Of a stretch of 34,187 bases of DNA, positions 15,468 through 24,648 are shown in pieces; the stretch's first letter is position 1; each line of letters begins with the position of its first letter. The position numbers and the translations under genes were made by a program. Where the stretch lies: positions 1-34,187 of the forward strand of contig NZGF01000081.1 of assembly GCA_002690915.1 (NCBI GenBank), written 5' to 3'. Origin of the DNA: Crocinitomicaceae bacterium. Lineage in GTDB: Bacteria > Bacteroidota > Bacteroidia > Flavobacteriales_D > Sanyastnellaceae. The notes below the pieces were generated by a model that searched no databases, was not told the origin of the DNA, and worked only from the letters and a program-made list of their open reading frames with translations.

Positions 15468-16477
15468 AATGTCCATCGCGGCACAGGCTCATCGCTAAGG
15501 ATTCCGCGACCACCTGCTTCAAAAAGTAGGCTCCCCGCCATGGCAATCATTGCTGCATTATCTGTGCAGTAAGCCAAAGGCGGGATGTAAACTTGCCAAC
15601 CCGCCCTATCCTCTTTGGCTTGCAGTCTTGCACGCAGCCCTCGGTTCGCTGAAACTCCACCTGCAATGGCAACACGTGCAATTCCAGTTTGCTCAACAGC
15701 GGTTTCGACCTTGTCCATGAGAATGTTAAGTATGGCACGCTGAACACTTGCGGCAATGTCGTGCTTGCGCGCTTCAATGAACGAGGGATTCCGCTGAACA
15801 TGCTGCTGGAGAAATTGCCATATCTGGGTTTTCAATCCGCTGAAGCTCATGTCCAGTCCTTCAACTTTAGGCTTCGTAAATGCAAACTCGAGGCCATCGC
15901 CCTCTGCTGCCATGCGATCCAATATGGGTCCACCTGGATACGGAAGCCCCATCAATTTGGCAACTTTGTCAAAGGCCTCTCCGGCCGCATCATCTTTCGT
16001 TTCGCCCAAGATGGTCATATCTAAAGGCCCATCCACCTGCACCAACTGGGTGTGTCCACCACTTACAGTCAAGCACAAAAAAGGGAACGAAGGAGACGGA
16101 TCTGGAGCCAAAAAATGGGCGAGGATATGGGCTTGCATGTGATTAACAGGGACCATGGGGATGCCATGTGCCCACGCCCACGACTTAGCAAATGCCGTTC
16201 CAACGTGCAAACTTCCCATCAATCCCGGACCTCGGGTGTACGCCACAGCATCGATTTCTTCCACGGAGATTTTTGCTGTCTTCAATGCGGATTCCAGGGT
16301 CGGAACAATGTTCTGCGCATGGGCACGGCTCGCCAATTCAGGAACCACGCCACCATACTGTTCATGGACCGTCTGGTTGGCAATTGCGTTCGAGAGCACT
16401 TCTCGCCCCCGGATAATAGCAACACCCGTATCATCACAGGAGGATTCAATGGCTAGGATAACCGATGGAGTTGGCAT
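15464..16477 (-). CDS. tsaD: tRNA N6-adenosine threonylcarbamoyltransferase
   Basis: 337 aa, normal family length. 'ILAIESSCDDT' (7-17), 'VPELASRAHAQNI', 'GPGLMGSLHVG', the metal-binding 'NHMQAH' (His113, His117), 'FLCLTVSGGHTQLV', 'GEAFDKVAKLMGL-YPGGP', 'FSGLKT', 'AIAGGVSANRGLR' and 'CTDNAAMIA' are all present. The enzyme transfers threonylcarbamoyl to A37 of ANN-decoding tRNAs (t6A). Divergent to tamB across 38 nt, an arrangement common in Flavobacteriia. Confidence 0.97.
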   Translation of the reverse strand: MPTPSVILAIESSCDDTGVAIIRGREVLSNAIANQTVHEQYGGVVPELASRAHAQNIVPTLESALKTAKISVEEIDAVAYTRGPGLMGSLHVGTAFAKSWAWAHGIPMVPVNHMQAHILAHFLAPDPSPSFPFLCLTVSGGHTQLVQVDGPLDMTILGETKDDAAGEAFDKVAKLMGLPYPGGPILDRMAAEGDGLEFAFTKPKVEGLDMSFSGLKTQIWQFLQQHVQRNPSFIEARKHDIAASVQRAILNILMDKVETAVEQTGIARVAIAGGVSANRGLRARLQAKEDRAGWQVYIPPLAYCTDNAAMIAMAGSLLFEAGGRGILSDEPVPRWTF

Positions 16478-16489
16478 GATTTCTGACTA

Positions 16490-16512
16490 CAAAAGTATAC
16501 TTTCACGTGAAA
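16490..16512. promoter_or_regulatory. Two overlapping 12-bp palindromes and a divergent promoter between tsaD and tamB
   Basis: AAAGTATACTTT (16492-16503) and TTTCACGTGAAA (16501-16512) are both perfect palindromes and share TTT. On the minus strand TACTTTTG (16497-16490) matches the TAnnTTTG -7 box for tsaD. On the plus strand TACTTTCA (16498-16505) is a weaker -7 box for tamB. No good TTTG at -33 is seen on either side. The symmetry fits a bidirectional promoter with a possible repressor or activator site. Confidence 0.4.
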
Positions 16513-16515
16513 TAG

Positions 16516-19500
16516 ATGAGGCCCATTTTCCCAAATCGACCCTTCCGCAGACGTTACCTTGCCATCGCGTGCTTGACGTTGGTAATTGGCATTGGCTTCT
16601 CCCCGGCATTCCAGACATGGGCATGCCGCCTCGCGCTGAATCACGCGACATTGGAACAGGACTTGCGGTGGTCAGTGGGAAATGTATCGATTGGGCTATT
16701 CCCTATTTCCATTGAACTGGCCGATGTGCGCGTTACCCATCCTGGAAGCACCGATCTGCAAATGAAACATGCTGCCATTCGCATTGCCGATATCGATGGC
16801 CCAAATTGGCACATTGAGCACTTTGATATTCAAGGGATAGACGGAGTGCTCTTCGCCCAGAGCGATAGCACAAAAACTTCCCAATCGTCTGTCACAACCA
16901 ACGTGCAACTTTTCCTCGATGCAGCAACTGTGAGCGATGTACATGTCGTGGTCTGTGCAAATCAGGCCGCAGTAGATGTAGAATGGGATGTGTTGAATTT
17001 GGAAGAACTAAAATGGGCTGGCGCAAATTTGAAAGGTGCATTGCACTTGCCGCAAGCAAGAATTTCTCCCGTGTCCATGACCAAAGATTCTTGGTCCGGC
17101 GCTTGGGATGCACCAACCGACATCCAAGGATTCAACGTTAATTTTCACTGTGTCGATTCCCTGCAGCAATTTACGCTCCAAACTGACTCCAATTGGGGGC
17201 GCCTTTTTGTTGAATGGCGATCCAATCAAGCGCAGCAGGCCATTGCATTTGAAGCCGTGCCACGTTTTCAGGAATGGCCTATTCAAATGGAAAACTGGTT
17301 GAGTGAATTGCCCAGCGTAGTCTCCGATTCGGTGGTCACGGGGCACTTTACGTGGGACGCTCAGGCCAAGGGAAGCGGCTTTCTTTCTCAATTGGATGTA
17401 GATGTCCCGCTGGCCTTTCAAGGTTCAACCTGGAAAGCGGGCCCTATAGAAATCAACTCGGCCCAGCTTGAATTTGCTGCCAACCTCGCTGGCCTCTCGC
17501 TGCCCCGATATTTCAGTTCCCATTCCAATTGGCTCTTAGAAATAGGACGAGAAGAAACCAAAATAAGTGCACGACTTACACCCGAGAAAGCCTCGAATCA
17601 AAAGCTCCAGCTGACATGGAACACAGCGAAAAATCAGACTGAATTATCCGCAGAATTGCATGGATTCGTGTTCGATGTTTCCAACCAAGATCTCTCCACA
17701 GGAGATTGGAAATTGAACTGGTATGGCCATCCTCAAGATAACCGTTGGGAAGGCAACCTCACGGCTTCGCATCCGCTTGGAGACACCATCAAAACCGAAT
17801 GGGATGCTTCGTGGAATCCTTCCGCATGGTCTATCTCCACTGAAACACGTGTTAAACAGTTGGCACCGCATGCCGAATCCTCTTCTCCCTGGGAACTGTT
17901 CGCGCGCATCGGATGGCGAGCGTCCGGCACGGACTGGGAAAACTGGACCCAGCTCATCGAAGTTCGAGACATCGTTCTTCTGGAAAACCGTGCACCCCGT
18001 GTTTTTGACCGGTTCGATGCCATCCAGAAACGAAGCGGCGATGCCTGGGAACTTGAATGGATTTCCGCGGTTACCTCAGGAACAGCAAAATGCAATACCG
18101 CATTCCTGACCAACTGGTCATTCAATCCCAACCAATTGGCATTTGAATCGAAAGACCAAGGACCATCCATCCCACCACATTTCAATCTTGAAGTTAACGT
18201 GTCCGATCTCCAACCCATCGCTCTGCTCGCCAATCTTCCCCTTACCACGCGTCAGCCGTTTGCAGCTGAAGCTCGATGGAATGGCGAAAATGGGATGTTG
18301 AGCACCCGCATCCCGTCCCTTTCATTTGGAAATGTTACGGCGGAGCACCTCAGCATCGAAGCGGCACTGCATATGAATCAACCCTCGATTTTGAAATGGG
18401 AAACACGAGGCCTCGCGTTGAATGATATTCCGATCATCGAAGAAGCTTCAGGACAGTTTGAAGCCGATACAACAGGCTTGGAATTGGCTATTCAGACGTT
18501 TACCAGTCAGATTGGCGGAGAGGTTTTCACATTGGATGAACCTTCAGTTGTTTTGATTGACTATGCAACTTCGTCACTGTCTCTGTCGGCAATGCCATTG
18601 CTCTCCGCTGGGGGTTCTCTGGATTTTTCGGGGGCGTTCTTGAAGCCAAACGATTGGAACGTGCAGGCGCGAATTATCCACGAGGGCTTCCAATTGGGCA
18701 GCGAATCGAACAGTATCGATGAAATTGATGGCACCGTCAGGATTCAATCAGACGGTGGTGTGCCGCAAATCGGAGGTTCACTTAGGTGCAAAAAAGCCCT
18801 CTGGAACAAATTCACCGCTGTAGAAGCGGAGGTAATGGCCTCAGGGCCTGTCAGCGCGCCGCACTTGGAACTCCGCACCTCCTCCCTCCCGTCAGGAAAT
18901 ATTTTCGCGGCACTTGATCTCCCAATAGACGATTTGAATACGGGACAATCGATCATTGCCTTTACAGACATCGACCTCGCATCGGTCAACGACCTACTGC
19001 CCCCGGCAAGTGTTGAATTATTTGGCAAGGTTTCAGGAGAACTAACCGTGCAAGGATTTGACGCCTTCCCCCTCATAAATGGACGCATCGTTCCTGAGGA
19101 TTTAACTCTGATTGTACCTTACCTCGGAACCCGATACCGGGGAGACGGAGTAGTCAAAGTACAAGCCAATGGATTCTTCATGGACCAATGGACCTTGTGC
19201 GATGGGGATAGTGCAAAAGCGCGATTCAACGGCACAGTGATGCACAACGCCTTTAAGGAATGGGATTTGGATTTCGGCATCGAAATCAACGATCGCCCCA
19301 TCGAACTCATGAATATTCCCATCACCGATGACGCGCTTTTTTATGGGACAGCTCGAGGAATAGGCGACATCAACGTTTCAGGTTTTGGCCCTGTTCTGCA
19401 AATCGATGCTTCCATCAAAACTGGAGAAGGCACTGATTTTGCCCTGCCCATGGACAGTCGATCCGATGTGGATTACGCGGACTTCGTTCGATTTGAAAAG

Positions 19501-20505
19501 CACGATGCAGCATCGGACATCACAGCCACTCCACGCGGTACGTTTTCGAATACACGGATGAACTTGGGTATTGACCTTGATGATGGGGCGCAAGCGCGAA
19601 TCGTATTCGATCGGAAAGTCGGTGATGAAATCGTAGGTAACGCTATCGGCCACCTTGACCTGGAAGTCAATGATTTCGAACAATTGGACATGACGGGCAG
19701 CTTGGAAATTACCGATGGCGCATATCACTTCACCCTGCAAAACTGGTTTAATAAGCGCTTTGACATTCAACCGGGAAGCACTGTTTCATGGGAAGGCGAT
19801 CCATACGATGCCCAACTGAATGTGGCCACAACGTATACCACACGCACCTCGCTGGATCCTTTACTCCCAGACATTGACGACCTCCCAGGCCGCATCCCGG
19901 TGGACCTGCAGTTGCAGCTTGAGGGATCGCTAATGCGTCCAGGACTGGATTTCAATGTTGCTGTTCCCACAGCTGACTCCAGGACCAAGGCCCTAGTGGA
20001 AGGTGCCCTCATTAGTGAAGAAGAAGTTCAGCGCCAAGCGCTCGGCCTTCTGACGCTCAACCAATTCATCCCCTCCGACCCAACCGAGGCAGCGATTGGC
20101 GGATTCATTCAGCCCGCACAGAGCACCCAATTCCTAGCGAACCAAATCGGTCATTGGATTTCACAAATCGCGCCGTCCATGGATGTAGGTCTCGACTATG
20201 CCCAAGACGCGTTAAGCGGGGAACAGGCCTTAGGGCTTGCACTGAGCACACAATTGCTAAACGATCGATTGCACATCGAAGGTGAAGTGGGCGCCCAGAC
20301 CTTTGGCGCCGTGAATGCTGAAGATTTTCAAATCCAAGATCTCACCGTAAGCTTTGACTTGACCGACGATGGCGGCATTCAGCTGACCGGCCATTCCCGT
20401 CAAAACGCGTCGCTAACCAACACCATAGAAGGAGATGCTGTTCAAGGTGTCGGCATACGATTCAAGTGGGCATTTGATGAATGGGGAGGGTGGAAAAAAC
20501 AATAA
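16516..20505 (+). CDS. tamB: Translocation/assembly module TamB-domain protein
   Basis: 1329 aa. One N-terminal membrane segment (~13-32) anchors it in the inner membrane. It is followed by ~1000 residues of low-complexity beta-rich repeats typical of bridge-like AsmA/TamB lipid-transfer proteins. The C-terminal TamB (DUF490) domain is recognisable near 1045-1110 ('GHLDLEVNDFEQLDMTGSL', 'DGAYHFTLQNWFNKRFDI', 'GSTVSWEGDPYDAQLNV') and at 1155-1185 ('EGALISEEEVQRQALGLL'). It probably spans the periplasm and supports outer membrane lipid or protein delivery. Somewhat shorter than many Bacteroidota homologues. Position next to tsaD supports the call. Confidence 0.9.
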   Translation: MRPIFPNRPFRRRYLAIACLTLVIGIGFSPAFQTWACRLALNHATLEQDLRWSVGNVSIGLFPISIELADVRVTHPGSTDLQMKHAAIRIADIDGPNWHIEHFDIQGIDGVLFAQSDSTKTSQSSVTTNVQLFLDAATVSDVHVVVCANQAAVDVEWDVLNLEELKWAGANLKGALHLPQARISPVSMTKDSWSGAWDAPTDIQGFNVNFHCVDSLQQFTLQTDSNWGRLFVEWRSNQAQQAIAFEAVPRFQEWPIQMENWLSELPSVVSDSVVTGHFTWDAQAKGSGFLSQLDVDVPLAFQGSTWKAGPIEINSAQLEFAANLAGLSLPRYFSSHSNWLLEIGREETKISARLTPEKASNQKLQLTWNTAKNQTELSAELHGFVFDVSNQDLSTGDWKLNWYGHPQDNRWEGNLTASHPLGDTIKTEWDASWNPSAWSISTETRVKQLAPHAESSSPWELFARIGWRASGTDWENWTQLIEVRDIVLLENRAPRVFDRFDAIQKRSGDAWELEWISAVTSGTAKCNTAFLTNWSFNPNQLAFESKDQGPSIPPHFNLEVNVSDLQPIALLANLPLTTRQPFAAEARWNGENGMLSTRIPSLSFGNVTAEHLSIEAALHMNQPSILKWETRGLALNDIPIIEEASGQFEADTTGLELAIQTFTSQIGGEVFTLDEPSVVLIDYATSSLSLSAMPLLSAGGSLDFSGAFLKPNDWNVQARIIHEGFQLGSESNSIDEIDGTVRIQSDGGVPQIGGSLRCKKALWNKFTAVEAEVMASGPVSAPHLELRTSSLPSGNIFAALDLPIDDLNTGQSIIAFTDIDLASVNDLLPPASVELFGKVSGELTVQGFDAFPLINGRIVPEDLTLIVPYLGTRYRGDGVVKVQANGFFMDQWTLCDGDSAKARFNGTVMHNAFKEWDLDFGIEINDRPIELMNIPITDDALFYGTARGIGDINVSGFGPVLQIDASIKTGEGTDFALPMDSRSDVDYADFVRFEKHDAASDITATPRGTFSNTRMNLGIDLDDGAQARIVFDRKVGDEIVGNAIGHLDLEVNDFEQLDMTGSLEITDGAYHFTLQNWFNKRFDIQPGSTVSWEGDPYDAQLNVATTYTTRTSLDPLLPDIDDLPGRIPVDLQLQLEGSLMRPGLDFNVAVPTADSRTKALVEGALISEEEVQRQALGLLTLNQFIPSDPTEAAIGGFIQPAQSTQFLANQIGHWISQIAPSMDVGLDYAQDALSGEQALGLALSTQLLNDRLHIEGEVGAQTFGAVNAEDFQIQDLTVSFDLTDDGGIQLTGHSRQNASLTNTIEGDAVQGVGIRFKWAFDEWGGWKKQ

Positions 20506-20542
20506 GGGAAAAACAACCGTATTTTCGGAAGAAATAACCTCC

Positions 20543-21580
20543 ATGAGAAAAATCATTCTTCTGCTTCCAGCCGTGTGCCTTCTCGGTGCAGTTTTCGGCC
20601 AAATCACCATCACAAGCAGTGATATGCCCCAACCGGATGTTATGTATCCACTGGTCAATTCGGCAATCATGGACCTCAACCTTAGCGAAATTAGTGGTGC
20701 GGATGCCACGTGGGACGCCAGTGATTTGACTCCAATGATGGAGACACCTCTGACTCCTGTCGACATCAATGAGGCGAGCATCAGTGCTGCCTTGGTGTTC
20801 AACAGTCCGTTCAATCCTACATACCAGTGTGACTTCTTCCTGCCAACTGAATTTCCAGATCTCGGGGAAGATCTGGGCATTCCGATTGAAGGCTTAAAGA
20901 ACTTCTACCAAACAGATGGCGACGCATACACCATCGCTGGAATTGGCTTGAGCGCCATGGGATTTGATTTGCCCGTTACATACGATGACATCGATGAGAT
21001 TCTTCCCCTGCCGCTGGAATATGGGGAAACTATGAGCAGCACAGCTGCTTTTGAATTGAACGTAACCGGCATATTGACTTACGGTTTGACCCAATCGCGT
21101 GAAGTTGAAGTGGATGGATGGGGCACGCTCTTGCTGCCCAGTGGTTCGTATGAGGTGCTTAGAACGCGCACGGAATTGACCGCAACGGATGATGTGTTCA
21201 TTGAGCAATTTGGGGATCCTTTCACTATCGACCGTGAACAGGTGACCTACCAGTGGTGGGCTGCAGGCATGGGGTTTCCCCTCCTTGAAATATCAGAAAT
21301 ATTCGGCTTACCATTGACGGCGACCTTTCAAGATTTGGACGAATCAAGCGGTGTAGCTGATGCCATCGAGGCCGAAGCATTCACACCCTACCCAAATCCT
21401 GTTCGGCGCGGACAAAAGTTGCGATGGGCGACACCTGCAGAATGGACGCTTCACGACGGAGCGGGTCGCGAGGTGTTCTCAGGTCAATCCAATGCACTGA
21501 TTGTGCCAGTTGACTTACCCGCAGGTATCTATACCCTTCTCACTGCAGACGGATCCAACGTCCGAATCGCGATTCATTAA
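20543..21580 (+). CDS. T9SS-exported protein with C-terminal sorting domain
   Basis: 345 aa from ATG 20543; the frame is open from 20435, but that part overlaps tamB and lies before a clear signal peptide (MRKIILLLPAVCLLGAVFG-Q). The middle (~20-270) is a beta-rich region with no domain I recognise. Residues ~278-345 are a type A T9SS sorting domain: 'FTPYPNPVRRGQKLRW', 'WTLHDGAGREVFSG', 'LPAGIYTLLT'. The protein should be carried across the outer membrane by T9SS and released or attached to the surface. Cargo function is unknown. It ends 1 nt from the convergent neighbour. Confidence 0.8.
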   Translation: MRKIILLLPAVCLLGAVFGQITITSSDMPQPDVMYPLVNSAIMDLNLSEISGADATWDASDLTPMMETPLTPVDINEASISAALVFNSPFNPTYQCDFFLPTEFPDLGEDLGIPIEGLKNFYQTDGDAYTIAGIGLSAMGFDLPVTYDDIDEILPLPLEYGETMSSTAAFELNVTGILTYGLTQSREVEVDGWGTLLLPSGSYEVLRTRTELTATDDVFIEQFGDPFTIDREQVTYQWWAAGMGFPLLEISEIFGLPLTATFQDLDESSGVADAIEAEAFTPYPNPVRRGQKLRWATPAEWTLHDGAGREVFSGQSNALIVPVDLPAGIYTLLTADGSNVRIAIH

Positions 21581-21581
21581 A

Positions 21582-22022
21582 TCAAATGAGCCCTTCTGCT
21601 TCAAAGGCATCGATTTCCTTTCCAATCTGGGAATCATACCATTGATCGAGCACCCAGCCTTTCGCGACTTGTGGATTGCGAAAAATCCGGAATGGAACCG
21701 CTGGCTTGAACAACGCCCACCGGATTCGATCGCGCAATACTTGAATGGATGAAGGCACGACAACCGCACGTGCTGGAACATCCAGCATAGCTTCTTCGGA
21801 TCCGAGCCACGCCAGTGCTTCTTGCTCTACAAGCGCCGCATTGCGAGGAATGAGTACTAAAACAGGTCCCACACCGCCTTCCACCAATTGCCGTCGAGCA
21901 GCTTCCACGCGTTTCATTTGGTTCACATCGAGTACGGCCTCATCAGCAAAACGAATGGTGTACAATCCCATCGAAAGTTCAATGCGGGCATCGTGGACTT
22001 GAGTCGAGAGTGTGTGTTCCAT
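21582..22022 (-). CDS. STAS/SEC14-like domain protein (DUF7793-like)
   Basis: 146 aa, cytoplasmic. ATG 22022 shares one base with the upstream stop (TGATG), so a TTG at 22025 is not needed. The pattern 'IRFADEAVLDVNQMKRVEAARRQLVEGGVGPVLVLIPRNAALVEQEALAWLGSEEA' (in pieces) has alternating beta strands and helices like the small STAS/SEC14-like proteins of Bacteroidota. The end is 'RDRIRWALFKPAVPFRIFRN'. Those proteins have no firm biochemical role. Family assignment is tentative. Coupled to the lipoprotein gene before it. Confidence 0.55.
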   Translation of the reverse strand: MEHTLSTQVHDARIELSMGLYTIRFADEAVLDVNQMKRVEAARRQLVEGGVGPVLVLIPRNAALVEQEALAWLGSEEAMLDVPARAVVVPSSIQVLRDRIRWALFKPAVPFRIFRNPQVAKGWVLDQWYDSQIGKEIDAFEAEGLI

Positions 22023-23137
22023 CAATCGCAGTAGAAATCAGAGAAAGGATTGGGCGTACAAAAGTTCAACGCGGCGGTTTCATCTCCTTCAATCAGATGC
22101 TCCACCGAAGCCGTTGTGTATCCTATTCCGTAAACGCCTTGGGTAGCGCGCGCAGCGAAAAGTCCCAGGCCTCCGTTGATATTCGTGTATTCCGGACGTT
22201 CCTGAATAACACCAGTCACCGGGGCATTCACCTCGAGGTAAGTTGACAATTCATCATTCGCAACGGTCAAGACGAAATCCACAGCGCGAGCGATCTGTAC
22301 TTCCTCATCCCACGTTCCCAATACCCGTGTGATGTAGGGATTAGCTTCGAGCTGTGTCGCTAAGGTGGAATAGAACCGTGAACCACTCACCTCCTTTTGC
22401 AGCACCTCACCTCCTTCGTCGTCACCAGTGCTTAAGCTACCGATACTCCACTCCACAATACGCTCTCGCTCTTCGATCAGTTCCGTGTGCTCCAGGTCAT
22501 TCCAAATGCTCTCAACGACGTGTATGAATACAGCAATATCGTAGCGGCTTGCTCCCGCGGTTGACGACCACTTAAAGGTAATATCTGGGTAAGTTGTGGT
22601 GAATCCAGGGCTAGCAAAACCGAGTTTGAAGTTGTTCACGCCGGGGGGCGGTTGGGTAATGTTACCAATTTGCTCGGCAATCATATTCGTGGTTGAACTC
22701 ACTTCTTCCGCTTCCGAGGCGATTGCTATGGACAAGTCGTATTCAGCATCGGTATCCAATCCACCTTGCGGCACGAAGTACCACATCTGATGCTCAGGAG
22801 CATAAAAAATGCCCGCATCGGATTTGTTTTCGATCACCGTGTCTATCAAGGCCCATTCAGCCACCACTGCATCGCCGACCCGCTCCTGGATTTGAACGGT
22901 CAGCTCTTCCGCCTGGAATTCACTGCTGTCAGCAATTAATGCTGCATCAAATTGATTGCCGTCACCCAACCACGTTCGGTTAATGCGCACCCATTGTGTG
23001 TCTTGAGCCGCATCCAACAAACTAAATACCACCGGTGTGCGCTCATACGGTGCATTCAAATCAATATCTGTGGAACAACCCCACAATAGGGCAGTACATC
23101 CAGCTGTGGCCAAAGCCCAAAACTTTACTCGATTCAT
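22022..23137 (-). CDS. Outer membrane lipoprotein, DUF4249-like
   Basis: 371 aa. The N-terminus has a basic start, a hydrophobic core and a lipobox 'LLWGC' (Cys21), followed by 'STDIDLNAPYERTPVVFSLLD'. The body is beta-rich with a fibronectin-like segment around 'PDITFKWSSTAGASRYDIAVF'. The end 'EYTNINGGLGLFAARATQGVYGIGY' resembles the 'NIxGGLGxFGA' signature of DUF4249 lipoproteins. In Bacteroidota those often follow a TonB-dependent receptor; none is here. It probably faces the periplasm or cell surface; ligand unknown. Lies 20 nt after the acyl-CoA reductase. Confidence 0.7.
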   Translation of the reverse strand: MNRVKFWALATAGCTALLWGCSTDIDLNAPYERTPVVFSLLDAAQDTQWVRINRTWLGDGNQFDAALIADSSEFQAEELTVQIQERVGDAVVAEWALIDTVIENKSDAGIFYAPEHQMWYFVPQGGLDTDAEYDLSIAIASEAEEVSSTTNMIAEQIGNITQPPPGVNNFKLGFASPGFTTTYPDITFKWSSTAGASRYDIAVFIHVVESIWNDLEHTELIEERERIVEWSIGSLSTGDDEGGEVLQKEVSGSRFYSTLATQLEANPYITRVLGTWDEEVQIARAVDFVLTVANDELSTYLEVNAPVTGVIQERPEYTNINGGLGLFAARATQGVYGIGYTTASVEHLIEGDETAALNFCTPNPFSDFYCD

Positions 23138-23157
23138 TCGAAATTACTCGCAGTTAG

Positions 23158-24207
23158 TCACGAAGATAAGGCCAATAAAAAGTTCAACGTATCCACTCCG
23201 TCAGCATAGTCCCATGGCTTAGGCTTCTGGGCATGGCCCAATGGCACGGATGGGACCGCAGTAACGTTTAATACATCCGAAATTTCAGTCGTAATGCATT
23301 GTAAACTATTCGCAGCACCTTCGAGTTCATCCCTTACTGAGGCTACTTGATCATACCAGGCGTAGTACAATGTTCCAACCGGGCTAACCCAACCCTTGTC
23401 TTCCTTGACAAGCAAGAATCCGTTCTCAATTAGGTCCTCACCGTTCAGCAACCACACCGCCTTATGGTAATCGTAGTTGTTCGCGTATTTGTTATTCTGG
23501 GCGATGTGCCCCCACTCCACCCAAGCGGCGAACAAACGATTCAAATCAAAGCCTCGTGGCAGCATCAATTTCGTGACACTTCGGCAACCCAGGCCGTAGT
23601 ACTGGAAAACATCCGACCCCAAGGCTCTCAATTGTTCATGGGATTCCGAACCGCTCAGCACTGCGATACTCGTTCGCTGGCTTCGCAACACCCTTGGTAA
23701 GTGGCGGAAATAGTATTCAAAGTACCGATTGGTGTTGGCGCTGCCTGTAGCGATGACTGCGTCCGCGCCTTGGAGCGTTCCCGAAACAAACTCAACGCGG
23801 GAGGCGATGTCATCTGCACAAAAGGAATCGAGGGCAGCTACGGCAGCCGGTATGAGCACCTTATCTTCCGAGCTGCATTTTACAATGGCTCGATGACCAC
23901 TCAACAAAACACAAAGCACGTCGTGCCACCCCACCATGGGTAAGTTTCCGGCGAGGACCAAGCCAACGTGTTTTGACGAGCGTTCTCTTTTAAGTTCGGA
24001 ATAATCCGCAAACCACTGCTCCAACACCTCCTCCCGTAACATTTCTCCGTTTGCCTTCATAGCCTCCTTCACAAACGCGGGGGAGAACCAGCGATTCTGA
24101 GCCTCAGCAAAGCGCAACAGCGCGTCATCCTCTGGGCCTGCATTCTCCACTTCACCGCGGAACCATGCGCCCAATTGAACAAGGCCGGAGAAGAATGTGT
24201 TGGTCAT
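23158..24207 (-). CDS. Acyl-CoA reductase (LuxC-like)
   Basis: 349 aa from ATG 24207; the frame extends to 24249 but that part runs into the divergent ferredoxin promoter region. Blocks seen: 'VGLVLAGNLPMVGWHDVLCVLLSGHRAIVK' (in part 81-110), 'ADAVIATGSANTNRYFEYYF' (149-167) and the catalytic Cys in 'FQYYGLGCRSVTKL' (Cys208). This is the LuxC/aldehyde dehydrogenase fold that reduces acyl-CoA to the aldehyde with NADPH. Divergent to a ferredoxin, as in many Bacteroidota genomes, but the physiological substrate there is not known. Confidence 0.88.
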   Translation of the reverse strand: MTNTFFSGLVQLGAWFRGEVENAGPEDDALLRFAEAQNRWFSPAFVKEAMKANGEMLREEVLEQWFADYSELKRERSSKHVGLVLAGNLPMVGWHDVLCVLLSGHRAIVKCSSEDKVLIPAAVAALDSFCADDIASRVEFVSGTLQGADAVIATGSANTNRYFEYYFRHLPRVLRSQRTSIAVLSGSESHEQLRALGSDVFQYYGLGCRSVTKLMLPRGFDLNRLFAAWVEWGHIAQNNKYANNYDYHKAVWLLNGEDLIENGFLLVKEDKGWVSPVGTLYYAWYDQVASVRDELEGAANSLQCITTEISDVLNVTAVPSVPLGHAQKPKPWDYADGVDTLNFLLALSS

Positions 24208-24263
24208 TTTGGTGCGTATCTTCGCGCCAAATGTAACAATGCATCCCAAGACCGAATACGCGC

Positions 24264-24611
24264 ATGGCCATTATGATTACCGATGACTGCATCAACTGCG
24301 GTGCATGTGAACCCGAGTGTCCCAACAATGCCATCTACGAAGGTGGTGCCGGCTGGCAGTTTTCTGATGGAACGGGCTGCAAGGGAGACGGTGAGCACCC
24401 CACTGTGGGCATAGTTAACACCGACCTTGAAAACGATCCGCGTAACTATGATACGTACTACATCACCCACGAAAAGTGCACGGAATGTGTTGGATTTCAT
24501 GATGAACCCCAATGTGCAGCTGTGTGCCCTGTGGACTGCTGCGTAGACGACCCGGATCACGTTGAATCGGAGGAATTGCTTTTGTCCAAGAAGGCCTTTA
24601 TGCACCTCTGA
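24264..24611 (+). CDS. 4Fe-4S dicluster ferredoxin
   Basis: 115 aa. The first cluster motif is CINCGACEPECP (Cys9, 12, 15, 19). The second is C-x2-C-x8-C-x3-CP in 'CTECVGFHDEPQCAAVCP', followed by 'VDCCVDD'. A ~45-residue insert separates them, giving the Alvin-type ferredoxin layout (YfhL-like). Two [4Fe-4S] clusters for low-potential electron transfer in the cytoplasm. Pairing with the divergent acyl-CoA reductase is conserved in the phylum, though that enzyme class uses NADPH, so the link may be regulatory only. Confidence 0.93.
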   Translation: MAIMITDDCINCGACEPECPNNAIYEGGAGWQFSDGTGCKGDGEHPTVGIVNTDLENDPRNYDTYYITHEKCTECVGFHDEPQCAAVCPVDCCVDDPDHVESEELLLSKKAFMHL

Positions 24612-24648
24612 ATACAATTCGACAAGCCATCCACGCGTTTGTACTTTT

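Noticed and set aside
16155-16715. 186-codon plus-strand ORF opposite tsaD and into tamB
   Set aside because: Lies antisense to well conserved tsaD codons and out of frame with tamB.
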